Part shown: in pieces, positions 1 to 5,572 of the stretch
Layout: the number at the start of each line of letters is the position of its first letter
Numbering within the stretch: position 1 is the stretch's first letter
DNA from: Bacteroidota bacterium
GTDB taxonomy: Bacteria > Bacteroidota > Bacteroidia > Bacteroidales > UBA10428
Assembly (NCBI GenBank): GCA_024640925.1
Contig: JAHEEB010000089.1
Span: 1 to 9,686 of the forward strand
DNA: 9,686 bases
Direction of reading: 5' to 3'
The notes under the pieces: model-generated
Told to the model about the DNA's origin: nothing
The model's input: the letters and a program-made list of their open reading frames with translations, nothing else
The model's database searches: none
Translations under genes and position numbers: made by a program

Positions 1-529
1 TGCGCTTTACAAAATCTACTACTTGATCAGGTTCTGTATAGGTGTGATGTTCAGCTACTACATCGTCTTCAATACCAGCCAAAACACCTAATTCACCTTC
101 AACAGTAACATCAAATTGGTGAGCGTAATCTACGACTTTCTTAGTTAATGCAATGTTTTCTTCGTATGAATGAGAAGAACCATCAATCATTACAGAAGAG
201 AATCCATATTCGATACAGCTTTTGCACAATTCAAAAGTATCGCCGTGATCCAAGTGTAAAACGATGGGAATTGCATAGCCCAATTCTTTTGCATATTCTA
301 CTGCACCTTGTGCCATGTAACGAAGTATTGTTTGATTGGCATATTTACGTGCACCGCTCGATATCTGTAAAATCACAGGCGATTTAGTTTCAACACATGC
401 AGCAACAATAGCTTGCATTTGTTCCATGTTATTGAAATTGAAAGCAGGAATAGCGTATCCGCCTTTTATTGCTTTTTTGAACAGTTCATCACTGTTTACT
501 AGTCCTAAGTCTTTATAACTTATAGCCAT
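1..529 (-). CDS. fba: Class II fructose-bisphosphate aldolase, N-terminal part (runs off the window start)
   Basis: This enzyme cleaves fructose 1,6-bisphosphate to dihydroxyacetone phosphate and glyceraldehyde 3-phosphate, and runs the reverse aldol reaction in gluconeogenesis; it is cytosolic and zinc-dependent. Translation of the minus strand from the ATG at 529-527 gives 176 uninterrupted codons. The opening MAISYKDLGL is followed by the substrate-barrel segment YAIPAFNFNN (25-34), the metal-site motif HLDHGD (92-97; Asp94 is the expected catalytic acid, His95 a zinc ligand), VMIDGSS (113-119) and EGELGVLAGIEDDV (144-157). That spacing and the GELG..G.ED pattern suit the class II type B branch, usually about 300-340 residues, so roughly half is missing beyond position 1. 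The gene is divergent from the helix-hairpin-helix gene and unrelated to the translation cluster. A promoter is called at 602-633. The family call is very safe; the A/B subtype is less so. Confidence 0.95.
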   Translation of the reverse strand, partial: MAISYKDLGLVNSDELFKKAIKGGYAIPAFNFNNMEQMQAIVAACVETKSPVILQISSGARKYANQTILRYMAQGAVEYAKELGYAIPIVLHLDHGDTFELCKSCIEYGFSSVMIDGSSHSYEENIALTKKVVDYAHQFDVTVEGELGVLAGIEDDVVAEHHTYTEPDQVVDFVKR

Positions 530-584
530 TTTCTAAATATTTATTTATTAAACTCTAATGTAAATTATTTTTCCTAAGTATATT

Positions 585-601
585 CGTTCTTAAGAAGAAC
601 G
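585..601. repeat. 7-bp inverted repeat at the predicted aldolase transcription start
   Basis: The arms CGTTCTT (585-591) and AAGAACG (595-601) are perfect inverted copies around a 3-base centre. They lie immediately downstream of the predicted -7 box, where transcription should begin. This could be a repressor operator or a small hairpin at the mRNA 5' end. The repeat is seen directly; the function is inferred. Confidence 0.5.
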
Positions 602-633
602 CAAAACTACAAAAACATCAGTATTTATCCAAT
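602..633 (-). promoter_or_regulatory. Predicted Bacteroidota promoter for the aldolase gene
   Basis: Read on the minus strand, ATTG (633-630) is followed after 20 bases by TAGTTTTG (609-602), a perfect fit to the TAnnTTTG -7 consensus of Bacteroidota. The -33 box keeps only the TTG core. Transcription would start near 595-597 and leave a leader of about 65 bases. No competing site of this quality is seen upstream of the aldolase start. Confidence 0.6.
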
Positions 634-646
634 ACAATTAAATTGT
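634..646. repeat. 13-bp palindrome beside the aldolase -33 box
   Basis: ACAATT, A, AATTGT (634-646) is a perfect palindrome around one central base. It abuts the predicted -33 element on its upstream side. In such AT-rich DNA it could be chance, but the position would suit a regulator binding site. Confidence 0.35.
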
Positions 647-813
647 TTTATAGTTAAACATCTTTTTAAAGTGTTTGTTTATTCAGCTTTATTAAAAAAA
701 TGAATGTTTTCTTAACCAGATATGCCTAAAGACATTTCATTTTAACAAAATAAACCGGATTACTTAAAATATGTAAGATTTTTTCATTAATGCCGAAAAT
801 AAAAAAGGATTTA

Positions 814-821
814 TATATTTG
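814..821 (+). promoter_or_regulatory. Possible -7 element for the helix-hairpin-helix gene
   Basis: TATATTTG matches TAnnTTTG and would start transcription near 827, about 35 bases before the ATG at 862. No TTTG or TTG element lies 18-21 bases upstream, so only half of the promoter pattern is present. Confidence 0.35.
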
Positions 822-861
822 TATTTTACTTAATTATTAACAAATTTTATTTTATCGTTAC

Positions 862-1749
862 ATGCAAAAGGGGTATAAAATAGAACCCTATTTTAATTAT
901 ACACCAAACGAGAGGAGAGGCTTAATTGTTATTGTTTTCCTGCTTGTAATAATTTTTATATTAAGGCTATTAGTTCCGGTTTTTTCCAATCAAACAGAAA
1001 ATGCAACGAATACTGTTCGAATAGTCAGGATAAAACTGAATTTGCCAGATAGTTACAGCTCTCATTATGGAAAGAAATATTTCCATAATGAATATTCTTA
1101 TAATTATTCAGTTGAAGAAAAAATTGATCCAAACAAAGCCTCGTATGCGGAATTTTCAATGGTTGGATTCCCGTCTTACGTAATCAATAATATTATTAAA
1201 TATCGTAAAAGTGGGGGATACTTTCGGGATTTGGCGGATCTGCAGAAAATTTACGGAATTGATTCCTTATTAATGAATCGATTGAAGGGTACTATTTTTA
1301 TCGATCCGGCATTTGTTCAAGACATTGAAGCAACAAAAATTAATCAAAAAGTTCGAAAAATTGTCAATATTAATAAAGTAGATTCTATACAGATTAGAGA
1401 AATTGAAGGTATAGGTAAAGTTTTAGGAAAACGTATCATTAAATATCGCGAATCATTAGGAGGATTTATAAGAAAGGAGCAGCTGAAAGAGGTATATGGG
1501 ATTACTCCTGAATGTTATTCAACAATTGAATCCCAAGTTATTATTGATTCATCCCTGATAAAAAAACTAGATATAAATAAAGAATCTTCTTATGAATTGA
1601 GCAAACATCCATATATTACAGATTATCAGGCTAAAGCTATTATAAAATATCGAAACTATAAAAGCAAAATCAATTCTATTAACGAGTTACTAGAGAACAA
1701 TATTTTTACTTCTGTTGAATTTTCTAAAATACTACCCTATATAAAGTGA
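862..1749 (+). CDS. Membrane-anchored protein with three ComEA-like helix-hairpin-helix units
   Basis: The 295-residue protein starts with about 20 mostly polar residues and one hydrophobic segment (21-41, rich in I, V, L and F), probably a membrane anchor. Three similar units of about 60 residues follow, at roughly 88-147, 168-228 and 236-294. Each opens with a D/N-x-N-K-like turn and carries the hairpin plus IIKYR helix. The middle unit has the canonical IEGIGKVLGKRIIKYRE (181-197), while the first (VGFPSYVINNIIKYRK) and third (HPYITDYQAKAIIKYRN) lack the classic GIG hairpin. The family resembles the ComEA helix-hairpin-helix superfamily, which binds DNA backbone non-specifically; ComEA itself takes up transforming DNA, but that role is not shown here. 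The ATG is preceded by an AT-rich stretch and no Shine-Dalgarno, normal for this group. The gene stands alone between a divergent neighbour and the rpsU promoter. Exact function is unknown. Confidence 0.85.
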   Translation: MQKGYKIEPYFNYTPNERRGLIVIVFLLVIIFILRLLVPVFSNQTENATNTVRIVRIKLNLPDSYSSHYGKKYFHNEYSYNYSVEEKIDPNKASYAEFSMVGFPSYVINNIIKYRKSGGYFRDLADLQKIYGIDSLLMNRLKGTIFIDPAFVQDIEATKINQKVRKIVNINKVDSIQIREIEGIGKVLGKRIIKYRESLGGFIRKEQLKEVYGITPECYSTIESQVIIDSSLIKKLDINKESSYELSKHPYITDYQAKAIIKYRNYKSKINSINELLENNIFTSVEFSKILPYIK

Positions 1750-1873
1750 TCATTTAAGTTTTTCCTGATAATTTTAAGAAAGGATATATACTTATAAGCA
1801 ATTTTTTCTTATTTTTATTCATGCTGAAAAAATTGATAATACTGGCCGACACTAAAATATTTATCAGACATTT

Positions 1874-1903
1874 TTAGCAAGAAATGAAGATATTTTTTGC
1901 TAA
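1874..1903. repeat. 12-bp dyad overlapping the rpsU -33 box
   Basis: Positions 1874-1885 (TTAGCAAGAAAT) pair with 1892-1903 (ATTTTTTGCTAA) through 12 base pairs, one of them G-T, around the 6-base loop GAAGAT. No T-run follows on either strand, which argues against an intrinsic terminator for the upstream gene. The 3' arm contains the predicted -33 TTTG of the rpsU promoter, so an operator is possible. The dyad is directly visible; the role is inferred. Confidence 0.5.
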
Positions 1904-1926
1904 TTAGAATTATAGGATTAAATTTG
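1896..1926 (+). promoter_or_regulatory. Predicted Bacteroidota promoter for the rpsU-xer-hpf operon
   Basis: TTTG (1896-1899), a 19-base spacer and TAAATTTG (1919-1926) match the Bacteroidota -33/-7 consensus exactly. The start would be near 1932, giving a leader of about 24 bases before the rpsU ATG. No other promoter of this quality is seen before xer or hpf, and the gaps of 46 and 19 bases suit one transcript. Confidence 0.75.
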
Positions 1927-1955
1927 CGCCTCATTTCACTAAAATTATTTAAAAA

Positions 1956-2147
1956 ATGATTATTGTACCGGTAAAAGAAGGAGAAAACATTGAAAGAGCT
2001 CTTAAAAAATTTAAGAGGAAATTTGAGAAAACAGGAGTAGTAAAGGAACTGCGTGCACGTCAGGCATTCAGAAAGCCATCTGAAAATAAGCGAGAAGAAT
2101 ATAAGAAAGCGGTTTACGTTCAGAAACTTCAACAAAAAGAAGAATAG
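1956..2147 (+). CDS. rpsU: 30S ribosomal protein bS21
   Basis: The 63-residue basic protein MIIVPVKEGENIERALKKFK... is a full-length bS21, a small-subunit protein on the 30S platform near the 3' end of 16S rRNA. The ERALKKFKRKFEKTG segment (13-27) is the family signature, and the lysine- and arginine-rich body with the AVYVQKLQQ tail (52-60) is typical of Bacteroidota. In this phylum bS21, with bS18 and bS6, is known to shield the anti-Shine-Dalgarno tail; the tail Tyr54 lies in the segment I recall as involved. It is first in a probable operon with a Xer recombinase and hpf. As I recall, rpsU in many Bacteroidota carries an exceptionally strong Shine-Dalgarno for autoregulation. None is visible here: the bases before the ATG are A/T only. 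Confidence 0.95.
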   Translation: MIIVPVKEGENIERALKKFKRKFEKTGVVKELRARQAFRKPSENKREEYKKAVYVQKLQQKEE

Positions 2148-2193
2148 TCAAATACACAGGGAATAGTCTGAAATATTTTAGTTGCCAGTTAAT

Positions 2194-3099
2194 ATGACTA
2201 ATCTATCCCTGAGTATGACATTAAGCGAACATTTTTTGAACTATATAAAGCACGAAAAGAGGTATTCGGCTCATACTATTCGTGCATATAGTGATGATTT
2301 TCAAGCTTTTAATTCTTTTTTTGGTAATCCTTCCGATGATAAATTATTAAAAACATCGGCTAAGGATGTACGTTGTTGGTTGTTAGAATTGGCCAATAGT
2401 GGTATTGCTCCCCGTTCATATAAAAGAAAACTTTCCTCAATAAAAGCATTTTTCAGATATTTGCTCAGAGAGGGTAATATTCAAACAAATCCGGCTGATA
2501 TGGTAATAATGCCAAAACATAAAAACCCATTACCGGAATTTCTTAATAATACCGAAACAACAAACCTTTTTGAAAACATTACTTTTTCGAACGATTTTTC
2601 TGGCAAGCGTGATAAGCTTATTATGAGTATTTTTTATTCAACAGGTATCAGGCTATCAGAATTGGTTAATCTGTGTATTAAGGATATTGATTTTAGTCTT
2701 CGTCAAATTAGGGTAACAGGTAAACGTAATAAACAACGATATATACCTATTGGTTCTGTGCTTATCGAAGAAATAAAAAACTATCTAATCGAAATAGAGT
2801 CTTTTATGGGGGGACAATATTCAGATAAGCTTATAATAACAGAAAAAGGTGGGGCAGGATATCCAAGGATGATACAACGAATAGTTTCAAAGTATTTATC
2901 CCAGGTAACACCCTCTGAGAAAAAACATCCTCATAAACTTACACATACATTTGCCACACATATGTTGAATAATGGGGCAGATTTGAATGCTGTGAAAGAG
3001 TTGCTTGGACATTCCAGTTTAGCAGCTACAGAAATATACACACACAATACTTACGAAAAGCTTAAAACCGTTTATAAACAAGCTCATCCGCGAGCGTAA
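2194..3099 (+). CDS. xerC: Xer-family tyrosine recombinase with an altered catalytic Arg
   Basis: This is a XerC/XerD-type tyrosine recombinase of 301 residues from the ATG at 2194; the family is usually about 290-310. Such enzymes resolve chromosome dimers at dif during division. The N-terminal SAM-like core-binding domain spans about 8-90 (EKRYSAHTIRAYSDDF at 21-36) and the catalytic domain about 110-290. Expected catalytic residues are Arg153 (STGIRLSELVNL), Lys177 (TGKRNKQR), His247, His273 (ELLGHSSL) and the nucleophile Tyr282 (IYTH). The HxLRH motif reads HKLTH, so the second catalytic Arg is Thr250 (codon ACA at 2941-2943). The C-terminus QAHPRA is the form I recall for Bacteroidales Xer proteins. 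A TTG at 2182 would add four residues; an ATG at 2215 would remove seven and also fits family N-termini. Cotranscription with rpsU and hpf is likely. XerC versus XerD identity is uncertain. Confidence 0.88.
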   Translation: MTNLSLSMTLSEHFLNYIKHEKRYSAHTIRAYSDDFQAFNSFFGNPSDDKLLKTSAKDVRCWLLELANSGIAPRSYKRKLSSIKAFFRYLLREGNIQTNPADMVIMPKHKNPLPEFLNNTETTNLFENITFSNDFSGKRDKLIMSIFYSTGIRLSELVNLCIKDIDFSLRQIRVTGKRNKQRYIPIGSVLIEEIKNYLIEIESFMGGQYSDKLIITEKGGAGYPRMIQRIVSKYLSQVTPSEKKHPHKLTHTFATHMLNNGADLNAVKELLGHSSLAATEIYTHNTYEKLKTVYKQAHPRA

Positions 3100-3104
3100 A
3101 AACT

Positions 3105-3112
3105 AGGGAGGA
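3105..3112 (+). promoter_or_regulatory. Strong Shine-Dalgarno upstream of hpf
   Basis: AGGGAGGA can pair with the 16S tail CCUCCUU over about seven bases with one G-U, and leaves 7 bases from the end of GGGAGG to the ATG at 3119. Such a site is unusual here: the other protein genes in the window have A/T-rich leaders with no comparable sequence at proper spacing. Confidence 0.7.
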
Positions 3113-3118
3113 ATTATT

Positions 3119-3418
3119 ATGATTATTAAGATTAATTCAGTCAAGTTTTCTGCTACCAAAAAGCTTGAGACATTTGTTGAAAACAAAGTTCGTAAACTTG
3201 AGCAGTTCTATGATGATATCATTACTGCTGAAATATTCCTTAAGTTAGAGAACACTCAGGAGGTTGAAAATAAAATAGCTGAGATCAAACTTGAAATACC
3301 AGGTAATGAATTGTTTGTCAAGAAACAATCAAAGACTTTTGAAGAAGCAACTGATAGTGCAGTAGAGGCGCTTAAAAGACAAATTACCAAAACAAAAGAA
3401 AAACGCAGAGGCGCTTGA
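3119..3418 (+). CDS. hpf: Ribosome hibernation-promoting factor, short form (HPF/RaiA family)
   Basis: The 99-residue protein matches the S30AE/HPF ribosome-binding domain: MIIKINSVKFSATKKLETFV opens a beta-alpha-beta fold, VRKLEQFYDDI (24-34) is the family helix end, and TFEEATDSAVEALKRQI (73-89) is the second helix, ending in a basic tail. HPF proteins bind the 30S decoding channel and silence or preserve ribosomes in stationary phase. Long HPFs of about 180-200 residues add a C-terminal dimerisation domain; this one ends without it. It lies 19 bases after the recombinase and is the only protein gene here with a strong Shine-Dalgarno. No clear terminator follows, only A-rich DNA and the next promoter. 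Confidence 0.92.
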   Translation: MIIKINSVKFSATKKLETFVENKVRKLEQFYDDIITAEIFLKLENTQEVENKIAEIKLEIPGNELFVKKQSKTFEEATDSAVEALKRQITKTKEKRRGA

Positions 3419-3451
3419 TTTTTGAATAGAAAAAAAAATTAAAAAAAAAGT

Positions 3452-3481
3452 TTTGTAGTAAATAAAATATTTATACATTTG
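3452..3481 (+). promoter_or_regulatory. Predicted promoter of the tRNA-tuf operon
   Basis: TTTG (3452-3455), an 18-base spacer and TACATTTG (3474-3481) fit the Bacteroidota consensus. Just upstream, 3430-3449 is almost pure A, which could act like an UP element; strong stable-RNA promoters often have one. Transcription would start near 3487, leaving about 47 bases before tRNA-Thr. Confidence 0.7.
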
Positions 3482-3533
3482 CGTTCCGATTTTGAGAGGT
3501 AAAACTCTGAAATCATTGTTCTTTCAAATGTTT

Positions 3534-3607
3534 GCCGATGTAGCTCAGCTGGCCAGAGCAGCTGATTTGTAATCAGCTGGTCGGGGGTTCGAATCCCTCC
3601 ATCGGCT
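3534..3607 (+). tRNA. tRNA-Thr (anticodon TGT)
   Basis: A complete cloverleaf folds: acceptor GCCGATG/CATCGGC fully paired, D stem GCTC/GAGC, anticodon stem GCTGA/TCAGC with loop TTTGTAA (TGT at 3568-3570), and T arm with loop TTCGAAT. The discriminator is T3607. CCA is not encoded, so it must be added by the CCA-adding enzyme. It is first in the tRNA-tuf transcript. Confidence 0.97.
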
Positions 3608-3613
3608 CTACTC

Positions 3614-3696
3614 GGGGAGATACCAAAGTGGCCAACTGGGGCAGACTGTAAATCTGCTGGCTGATGCCTTCGTAGGTTCGAATCCTGCTCTCCCCA
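3614..3696 (+). tRNA. tRNA-Tyr (anticodon GTA)
   Basis: The acceptor GGGGAGA/TCTCCCC, anticodon stem GCAGA/TCTGC with loop CTGTAAA (GTA at 3648-3650) and T loop TTCGAAT are all clear. A long variable arm (about 3658-3671, GGC/GCC hairpin) makes it class II, as expected for bacterial tRNA-Tyr. The discriminator is A3696 and CCA is not encoded. Only six bases separate it from tRNA-Thr. Confidence 0.97.
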
Positions 3697-3699
3697 CAA

Positions 3700-3754
3700 C
3701 GATTTTAATGAGCGTGAATATGACATAGTTCATAGGCATGCTCATTTTGTATCG
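3700..3754 (+). other. Long interrupted hairpin in the tRNA-Tyr/tRNA-Gly spacer
   Basis: Three stacked helices can form. CGAT (3700-3703) pairs with ATCG (3751-3754). AATGAGCGTG (3707-3716) pairs with CATGCTCATT (3737-3746) over 10 bp with one G-U. TATGA (3719-3723) pairs with TCATA (3730-3734) around the loop CATAGT. Internal loops are TTT/TTGT and AA/GG. No tRNA fold or protein is seen. It would be part of the primary tRNA transcript and may be a processing signal, a partial terminator or a small structured RNA. Confidence 0.5.
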
Positions 3755-3761
3755 AAAGGAA

Positions 3762-3787
3762 ATTACTGATCTACCAAAATCAGTAAT
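3762..3787 (+). other. Perfect 9-bp hairpin in the same tRNA spacer
   Basis: ATTACTGAT (3762-3770) and ATCAGTAAT (3779-3787) are perfect inverted copies around the 8-base loop CTACCAAA. A further weak stem GCCA/TGGT (3788-3799) and a run of seven T (3802-3808) follow before tRNA-Gly. The T-run sits too far from the 9-bp stem for a classical terminator. Confidence 0.45.
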
Positions 3788-3818
3788 GCCACAAATGGTT
3801 CTTTTTTTAGAGACACAA

Positions 3819-3891
3819 GCGGGAGTAGCTCAGTTGGTAGAGCATAACCCTTCCAAGGTTAGGGTCGCGAGTTCGAATCTCGTCTCCCGCT
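3819..3891 (+). tRNA. tRNA-Gly (anticodon TCC)
   Basis: The acceptor GCGGGAG/CTCCCGC pairs perfectly. The D stem is GCTC/GAGC, the anticodon stem TAACC/GGTTA with loop CTTCCAA (TCC at 3852-3854), and the T loop TTCGAAT. The discriminator is T3891 and CCA is not encoded. TCC reads GGA and GGG glycine codons. Confidence 0.97.
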
Positions 3892-3897
3892 CTAGTG

Positions 3898-3969
<72 letters not shown>

Positions 3970-4017
3970 CAAAATAAATAAAATAAAAAGGTTAATATAT
4001 TTAATATTAAGTTAACT

Positions 4018-5205
4018 ATGGCTAAAGAAAAATTTGAAAGGTCCAAACCGCACGTCAATATTGGTACAATTGGCCACGTTGACCACGGAAAAACTACACT
4101 TACTGCTGCTATTACAATGGTATTAGCTAAAAAAGGGCTTTCTGAAATCAGAGACTTTGACTCGATTGATAATGCTCCTGAAGAAAAAGAACGCGGTATT
4201 ACTATCAATACAGCGCACGTTGAATATCAAACAGCTAACCGCCACTACGCGCATGTTGACTGCCCCGGTCACGCTGACTATGTTAAGAACATGGTAACAG
4301 GTGCTGCTCAGATGGACGGTGCTATCGTTGTTGTTGCTGGTACTGATGGCCCTATGCCTCAGACTCGCGAACACATCCTGTTAGCTCGTCAGGTAAACGT
4401 TCCTAAAATCGTTGTTTTCCTTAACAAGGTTGACATGGTTGACGATCCAGAACTTTTGGAACTCGTTGAAATGGAAATTCGTGAACTTTTAAGCTTCTAT
4501 GAATTCGACGGTGAAAACACTCCTGTTATACATGGCTCAGCTCTTGGTGCACTCCATGGAGAAGCTAAATGGGAAGAGAAAATTATGGAACTTATGGAAG
4601 CTGTGGATACTTGGATTCCAATCCCTCCACGCGACAAAGAAAAACCATTTCTTATGCCTGTTGAGGACGTGTTCTCAATCACAGGTCGTGGTACTGTTGC
4701 TACTGGTCGTATCGAAACTGGCGTAGTTCATACAGGTGATGAACTTCAAATCGTTGGTTTAGGTGCTGAAAACCGCAAAACTATATGTACCGGAGTTGAG
4801 ATGTTCCGTAAAATTCTTGATGATGGTGAAGCTGGTGATAACGTTGGTCTTCTGCTTCGTGGTGTAGATAAGAAAGAGATCAAAAGAGGTCAGGTTCTTG
4901 CTAAACCAGGTTCAATCACTCCTCATACTAAATTTAAAGCAGAGGTTTATATCCTGAAAAAAGAAGAAGGTGGACGTCATACTCCATTCCACAATAAATA
5001 TCGTCCTCAGTTCTATTTACGTACACTTGACGTAACTGGTGAAATTATTTTACCAGAAGGAACTGAAATGGTAATGCCTGGTGATAACATTTCAATTATT
5101 GTTGAGCTTATTACTCCTGTTGCTATGGATAAAGGACTTCGTTTCGCTATCCGCGAAGGTGGTCGTACTGTAGGAGCTGGTCAGGTTACCGAGATTATTC
5201 AATAA
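4018..5205 (+). CDS. tuf: Translation elongation factor EF-Tu
   Basis: EF-Tu is the GTPase that brings aminoacyl-tRNA to the ribosomal A site. The 395-residue protein is full length and shows all G motifs: GHVDHGKT (19-26), RGITINT (59-65, switch I), DCPGH (81-85), NKVD (136-139) and SAL (174-176). The EF-Tu beta-barrel domains 2 and 3 follow ([14 protein letters not shown], then the [16 protein letters not shown] aminoacyl-tRNA contact segment and the GGRTVGAG tail). The common NKCD is NKVD here, a tolerated variant. Codon use looks biased as expected for a highly expressed gene. It is transcribed after four tRNA genes and closed by a terminator at 5222-5254. Its AT-rich leader has no Shine-Dalgarno. 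Confidence 0.99.
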   Translation: MAKEKFERSKPHVNIGTIGHVDHGKTTLTAAITMVLAKKGLSEIRDFDSIDNAPEEKERGITINTAHVEYQTANRHYAHVDCPGHADYVKNMVTGAAQMDGAIVVVAGTDGPMPQTREHILLARQVNVPKIVVFLNKVDMVDDPELLELVEMEIRELLSFYEFDGENTPVIHGSALGALHGEAKWEEKIMELMEAVDTWIPIPPRDKEKPFLMPVEDVFSITGRGTVATGRIETGVVHTGDELQIVGLGAENRKTICTGVEMFRKILDDGEAGDNVGLLLRGVDKKEIKRGQVLAKPGSITPHTKFKAEVYILKKEEGGRHTPFHNKYRPQFYLRTLDVTGEIILPEGTEMVMPGDNISIIVELITPVAMDKGLRFAIREGGRTVGAGQVTEIIQ

Positions 5206-5221
5206 AAAACTTTGTTATATC

Positions 5222-5254
5222 AAGAAGGTAAGTTCACAAGAGCTTACCTTTTTT
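5222..5254 (+). terminator. Intrinsic terminator after tuf
   Basis: AAGGTAAGTTC (5225-5235) pairs with GAGCTTACCTT (5240-5250) over 11 bp with one G-U around the loop ACAA. The A-residues before the stem face a run of six T (5249-5254). It ends only 9 bases before tRNA-Trp, so it probably acts as a partial terminator within a larger transcription unit. Confidence 0.8.
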
Positions 5255-5263
5255 GACTAACAA

Positions 5264-5336
5264 ACGGGTGTAGCTCAGTTGGTAGAGCACTGGTCTCCAA
5301 AACCAGGTGTCGGGCGTTCGAGTCGCTCCTCCCGTG
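5264..5336 (+). tRNA. tRNA-Trp (anticodon CCA), with one acceptor mismatch
   Basis: The D stem is GCTC/GAGC, the anticodon stem CTGGT/ACCAG with loop CTCCAAA (CCA at 5297-5299), and the T stem GGGCG/CGCTC with loop TTCGAGT. The acceptor ACGGGTG/CTCCCGT pairs except for T5269 against T5330 (pair 6:67). The discriminator G5336 is the expected base for bacterial tRNA-Trp. No CCA end is encoded. It sits between tuf and secE, as I recall for many bacteria. Confidence 0.95.
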
Positions 5337-5353
5337 CTAAATACCTATTCAAA

Positions 5354-5551
5354 ATGAAAATAGTAGCTTATTTTAAAGATACTTACAATGAATTAATGAA
5401 CAAAGTATCATGGCCATCATGGGACGAACTTCAGGAAAGTGCCATATTGGTTATGATTGCTTCACTCATAATTGCTCTTATAATTGCTGCCATGGATATC
5501 GTATTTAAATTAGGGATGGGACAGATTTACGATATGATTTTTAAAAGTTAA
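5354..5551 (+). CDS. secE: Preprotein translocase subunit SecE
   Basis: SecE is the small essential subunit that clamps SecY in the inner-membrane SecYEG channel. From the ATG at 5354 the protein has 65 residues: an amphipathic N-terminal helix, the conserved VSWPSWDEL hinge motif (18-26) and one transmembrane helix (about 30-53). This is the minimal single-span form common outside Gammaproteobacteria. The reading frame stays open upstream to an ATG at 5279, but that would translate the tRNA-Trp sequence, so 5354 is the start. It lies 17 bases after tRNA-Trp and 21 bases before nusG, the classic secE-nusG pair. Confidence 0.97.
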   Translation: MKIVAYFKDTYNELMNKVSWPSWDELQESAILVMIASLIIALIIAAMDIVFKLGMGQIYDMIFKS

Positions 5552-5572
5552 CTTTTTAATAGTTAAAGGGAA

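Larger units (their letters stand above)
530..861. other. Divergent AT-rich intergenic region
   Basis: These 332 bases separate two divergently transcribed genes and show no convincing coding potential on either strand. They contain the aldolase promoter (602-633) with palindromes at 585-601 and 634-646. There is also a weak TATATTTG (-7-like) site at 814-821 for the rightward gene, and a loose imperfect inverted repeat with arms near 699-707 and 732-741 separated by 24 bases, which is too weak to name. Nothing else is recognisable. Confidence 0.8.

Noticed and set aside
148..518. Plus-strand open frames at the window start
   Set aside because: They are antisense to the aldolase, whose minus-strand frame is unmistakable by its HLDHGD and GELG motifs.
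699..741. Imperfect inverted repeat AATGAATGT / ACATTTCATT in the divergent region
   Set aside because: Contains a bulge, a 24-base loop and only low-GC pairs; not convincing as a terminator or operator.
1815..2135. 106-residue minus-strand open frame opposite rpsU
   Set aside because: It covers the rpsU gene in antisense and is rich in Phe and Leu, as expected from a shadow of a Lys-rich gene.
3439..3726. 95-residue minus-strand open frame antisense to the tRNA genes
   Set aside because: It overlaps tRNA-Thr and tRNA-Tyr completely; open frames of this sort across tRNAs are a well-known annotation artefact.
3992..4010. TTAATAT...ATATTAA inverted repeat just before tuf
   Set aside because: Only A-T pairs with a 5-base loop; unlikely to be stable and expected by chance in such AT-rich sequence.
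5279..5353. Upstream extension of secE into tRNA-Trp
   Set aside because: The extra 25 residues are translated tRNA; the family N-terminus fits the ATG at 5354.
5565..5570. AAAGGG before nusG as a Shine-Dalgarno
   Set aside because: It ends two bases before the ATG, too close for ribosome binding, and pairing is short.
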